Below, in pieces: positions 60,393 to 64,000 of a DNA stretch of 64,000 nt. The stretch's first letter is position 1. Each line of letters begins with the position of its first letter. The translations under genes were made by a program, and so were the position numbers. The DNA lies in contig JAPVLO010000074.1 in the NCBI GenBank assembly GCA_027257055.1, positions 5,099,001-5,163,000 on the forward strand, written 5' to 3'. The notes under the pieces are model-generated. The model made no database searches. It was not told the DNA's origin and saw only the letters and a program-made list of their open reading frames with translations. The DNA is from Cephalopachus bancanus. Its lineage: Eukaryota; Chordata; Mammalia; Primates; Tarsiidae.

Positions 60393-60829
60393 AAGAGTCT
60401 TACATATTTTGGTATTAATCAGTTGTCAGGTGGATAGTTTGCAAATGCTTTCTCCTATTCTGTAAGTTAGGTTTTGTCTTCCTTTTGACAATTGCTTTGG
60501 GTGATATTGTAATTTTAACAATATTAATTCTTCCAGACCATGAACATGAATATCTTTCCATTTTTTGTGCTTCCTCTTCAATTTCTTTCATCAGGGTTTT
60601 ATAGTTTTATTGTAAAAATATTCCGATTATTTGCTTAAATTGAATACTAGTTATTTTACACTTTTGGTAGCTATTTTAAATAGAATTGCTTTCTTAATTT
60701 TTCAGACTACTCACTGTTAGTATATACATGTGCTACTGATTTTTGTAAGTTGATTTACTGAATTCACTATCAAGTCTAACAATTTTTTTTGTGGAGTCTT
60801 TAGGTTTTTCTAAGTGTAAGATCATGAAA

Positions 60830-60913
60830 AATTACCTGCATAATGAACATTTGTATACCTAACCCTGAATTGTAAAAATTATATTGTTTTAAAATAAAAG
60901 AATTAAAACAAAA
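60830..60913 (+). mobile_element. 84-base L1 tail insertion
   Basis: Only the last L1 bases (ACATTTGTATACCTAACCC, then A-rich). 12-base target duplication AAGATCATGAAA at 60818-60829 and 60914-60925. Confidence 0.85.
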
Positions 60914-61588
60914 AAGATCATGAAATCTGCAAACAAGACTTATTTGAGTTCTTCCTTGCCAGTTTGGTTGTCCTTTATTTCTTTCTTTTGCCTAAATACT
61001 CTAACCAAAACCTTCAGCAGTATATTGAATAAAAGTGGTGAAATTGGGCATTTTAGTCTTGTTGTAGACCATTTAGGAAAGGATTTTGAATTTTCCCTGA
61101 TCAGTACAATATTAATGTGATTTTGTCATGTGTAGCTTGTATTGTTGTGAGGTATATTCCTTCTGTACCCAGTTTGTTGGAGTTTTTATCATAAAGGAAT
61201 GTTGGATTTTACCAAATGATTTTTAAGCATCTATTGAAAGGATCGTATGGGTTTTGTTCTTGGTGCTATTAATGTGATGTATCACATTTGTTGATTTGTA
61301 TGCATTGAATCATTCTTGCATTCCTGGACTAAATCCCACTTCATCATGGTGAATGATATTTTTAATGTGTTGTTAATCTGGGGTAGCTAGTAGTTTTTTG
61401 AGGATTTTTTTCGTCTATGTTCATCAGTGATAGTGACCTGTAATTTTCTTTTTTGAATGTGTATTCGTCTGGTTTGGGTACCAGGGTATTGCTCACCTTG
61501 TAGAATAAGTTTGGAAGTATACTCTCCTCTTCAATTATTTCAGAGTTTGAGAGGATTGGTATTATTTGTTATTTAAATGTTCGGTAGA

Positions 61589-61875
61589 GTGTCAGGCTCA
61601 GTGACTCATGACTGTAATCCCAGCACTTTGGGAGGCAGAGGAGAGAGAATGGCCCGAGTCCAGGGGTTTGAGATTAGCTGGGCATGGCGGCATGTGTTTG
61701 TGGTTCCAGCTACTTCGAAGACCGAGACCGAAGAATCGAGTGAGCCCAGCAGGTCGAAGCTGCAGTGGCTGTGAGCATGCCATGCCACTGCACTCCAGCC
61801 TGGGTGACAGAGTGAGACTCCTACTCAAATAAATACATAAATACATGACTCCTACTCGAATGAATGGATGAATGA

Positions 61876-61932
<57 letters not shown>
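61589..61932 (+). mobile_element. Old Alu with (TAGA)n tail
   Basis: Deleted left arm, right arm through CACTGCACTCCAGCCTGGGTG, tail of AAATAC, AATGAATGG and TAGA repeats. Target duplication TGTTCGGTAGA at 61578-61588 and 61933-61943. Confidence 0.9.
61876..61930. repeat. (TAGA)n microsatellite
   Basis: Perfect tetranucleotide run at the Alu 3' tail. Confidence 0.97.
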
Positions 61933-62467
61933 TGTTCGGTAGAATTTAACAGTGAAATCATAGGTCCCAGGCTTTCTTTTGGTGAAAGACTTTCAATTAT
62001 GGGTTCAATTGCATTACTTGTTACTGGTTTGCTGAGGCTTTCTGTTTCTTCATGGTTGAATTGTGGTAGGTTGTGTATACAGGATTTTATTCATTTCTTC
62101 TTGGCTTTCAATTTGTTGGTATATGGCTGTCTCTAATGATTCTTTAATTTCTGTAATCTCACTTGTTATGTCTCTTTTTTGTTTCTGATTTTATTTATTT
62201 TGATCATCTCTCTTTTTTTTCTAAGTTAGTCTAGTTAAAGTTTATTGATTTTGTTTATCTTTTTAAAAATAAAACAAATTTTTTTCATTGATCTTCTGTG
62301 GGTATTTTTTAATTTCAGATTTATTTATTTCTTCTCTGATCTTTATTGTTTCTTTTCTTTTACTAATTTGAGGATTGATTCGTTCTTTCTTTTCTAGTTT
62401 CAAGAGGTGTATTGTCAGTTTTTTATTTGGGATTTTTCTATTTATCTATTTATTGTTATTTTTAAAA

Positions 62468-62595
62468 CTTTTTTTTGTAGATACAGGGTCTAGCTATGTT
62501 GCCCTGGTCTCAAACTTGTGAATTAAAGCAGTACTCCCACTTGGCCTCTCAAAGTGAGATTACAGGCATGAATCTCTAAATTCAACCCCTACTTT
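62468..62595 (-). mobile_element. Old Alu-like fragment
   Basis: TTTTTGTAGATACAGGGTC, CTATGTTGCCCTGGTCTCAAA and GAGATTACAGGCATGA; diverged. Confidence 0.6.
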
Positions 62596-63198
62596 TTTGA
62601 AATAACTGTTTATTGCAATAAGTATTCTCTTAGAACTGCTTTTCTGTGCTCCATAGGTTTTGGGATGCTATATTTCTATTTTCATTTGTTTTTAAAAAAT
62701 TTTTAAATTTCTTTAATTTCTTCATTGTTTTATTGGTGTTTCAGGTAGTGCCATAGGAGCTCATGTTGTTTAATTTCCATAAGCCTGTATTTCCCAAGTT
62801 CCTGTTGTTACAGAGTTCTGGCTTTATTCCATTTTGGTCAGATAAGATACATAATGTGACTTCTTTTTTGAATTTGCTGATTCTTGTTTTGCAGTCTAAG
62901 ATATGATATACTCTGGTGAATATTCCATGGGCCTCAGTTGGGTGAAATTTCTGTAAATGTCAGTTAGGCTTATTTGGTCTAGTGTGTAGTTTAACTCTGA
63001 TTTTCTTTGTTGATTTTCTGTCTGAATTTTCTGTTTATTACTGAGAGTAAGATGTTGAAGTCTCCTACTATTATTGTATTATAATCTGTCTCTTCCTTTA
63101 GATTTAATATTTGCTTTATTTATTTAGGAGTTGTGATATTGGGTGCATAGGTATTTATAATTGTTATATCCTCTTGTTGAATTATCTTCTTTTTAAAT

Positions 63199-63236
63199 AT
63201 GTGTGTGTGTGTGTGTGTGTGTGCGTGTGTGTGTAT
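63199..63236. repeat. (TG)n microsatellite
   Basis: GT run with one GC interruption, at the junction of two L1 copies. Confidence 0.93.
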
Positions 63237-63239
63237 TTT

Positions 63240-64000
63240 AATTTTAGAGTTGTGGGGTGCATGTGAGGGTTTACTACATAAGTAAAATGTGTGCAGGTGA
63301 AGCTTGATTTTCTAGCGAACTCTCTCGTCTACTTATAGGGTAAATGGTACCCAGTCGGTGGTTGTGTGCCCTCTCTTGCCCTATTAGTAGTGCCCAGCAT
63401 CATTGGTCTCACCTTTGTGCTTGCATGCCCAAAGTTTATGGCTTGTTTATGAGTGAGAAAATGCGACATTCCGTTTTTTTTTTGTTCTTGTTTCTGTGAT
63501 AATTTACTTAGAATGATGCTCTTTAAATGCATCCATTTTGCTGCAAAGGATATGGTTATGACTGTGTAGTATTCCCTTGTGTATATGTACCACATTTTCT
63601 TTAGCTAACTCTCATTTGAAGGGTATGTGTGTTGGCTCCATGTTTTTGATATTGTAAACAGTGCTGCAATGAACATAGATGTGCGGATGCCTTTTTGGTA
63701 GAGTGGTTCATGTTCCTGTCCATATATTCCCAGAAGTAGGATGTGCTGGACTGCATCGTATCTCAATTTTTGGTTCTTTGAGAAAACACCACACTACCTT
63801 CCACAAGAGTTGAACTAGCTTACATTACCACCAACAGTGTAGAAGTCTTCTCTTTTCTCAGCAGTATCTCTAGTACTTGTTGTTTGACTTTTTAATGCTA
63901 GCCATTCTTACTAGTGTTAGGTGGTATCTCATTGTAGTTCTGACTTGCATTTCTCTAATGATTAATGAAGCTGAGAATTTTTTCTTACTTTTTTTGTTAC
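63240..64000 (-). mobile_element. L1 3' end, continues past the window edge
   Basis: Minus-strand ORF2 C-terminal motifs (MWYIYTREYYTVITIS, LKSIILSKLSQKQEQKK) and a 3' UTR next to the TG tract. The 5' part lies beyond 64000. Confidence 0.85.

Larger units (their letters stand above)
57985..63180 (-). mobile_element. Old L1 in minus orientation, broken by nested insertions
   Basis: L1 landmarks in reverse: CACATGTTAATGAGAACATA (58357), TGGGTACTTAGGTTGGTTCC (59049), CTGATGAATAGTGATGTTGAG (59397), GGTGGATAGTTTGCAAATGC (60429), ATTGCATTACTTGTTACTGG (62009). Interrupted by an Alu with a duplicated L1 segment (about 58503-59012), a younger L1 (59535-60392), an 84-base L1 tail (60830-60913), another Alu (61589) and an Alu-like fragment near 62470-62590. 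Confidence 0.8.

Noticed and set aside
61876..61930. Regular repeat array that could suggest CRISPR-like spacing
   Set aside because: It is a simple TAGA microsatellite with no spacers; the genome is a primate.

Overview
This is a vertebrate nuclear window, almost certainly from a primate. It holds spliced genes, many 7SL-derived dimeric Alu elements, L1 of several ages, MaLR LTRs, L2, MIR and DNA-transposon fossils. Most Alus are neither the anthropoid S/Y types nor the strepsirrhine types. They form a distinct dimeric family (A-box region GGTGGCTCAGCCTG, linker ACAATAAATC) on top of older J-like copies. Together with serpin exons very close to the human ones, this points to a tarsier-like haplorhine. 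The species call is inference.

The window is part of the clade-B (ov-)serpin cluster that lies on human 18q21, here on the minus strand. Six coding exons between 22709 and 11087 assemble by canonical GT-AG junctions into a complete, uninterrupted 374-codon SERPINB8 with an intact reactive-centre loop. A CpG island at about 28.28-29.17 kb is the likely SERPINB8 promoter. Upstream in the same orientation, from 53306 down to about 42017, four exon remnants of a second, SERPINB6-like serpin carry frameshifts, an in-frame stop in the reactive-centre loop and a lost terminator. Exons 3 and 5 were not found. Its position next to SERPINB8 matches HMSD. A second CpG island at about 56.75-57.70 kb is the likely promoter of that unit.

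Layout: 0-6 kb, degenerate endogenous-retrovirus pol-like sequence (minus strand) broken by L1, MER1-type hAT and Alu insertions. 6.5-10.2 kb, old L1. 11.0-22.7 kb, SERPINB8 coding exons with an L1 and several Alus in the introns. 22.7-29.2 kb, SERPINB8 5' intron and CpG island. 29.2-41.8 kb, Alu-rich intergenic DNA with an L1 and two MaLR LTRs. 41.9-53.3 kb, the serpin pseudogene. 54-57.7 kb, tail-to-tail L1 3' ends and the second CpG island. 58-64 kb, an L1 graveyard with nested insertions.

I found no operon, phage, CRISPR or other prokaryote-like system. The most unusual signal is in the lineage-specific Alu family: both internal Pol III promoter boxes have moved toward tRNA form, and the B box lies in a perfect tRNA T-arm-like hairpin.
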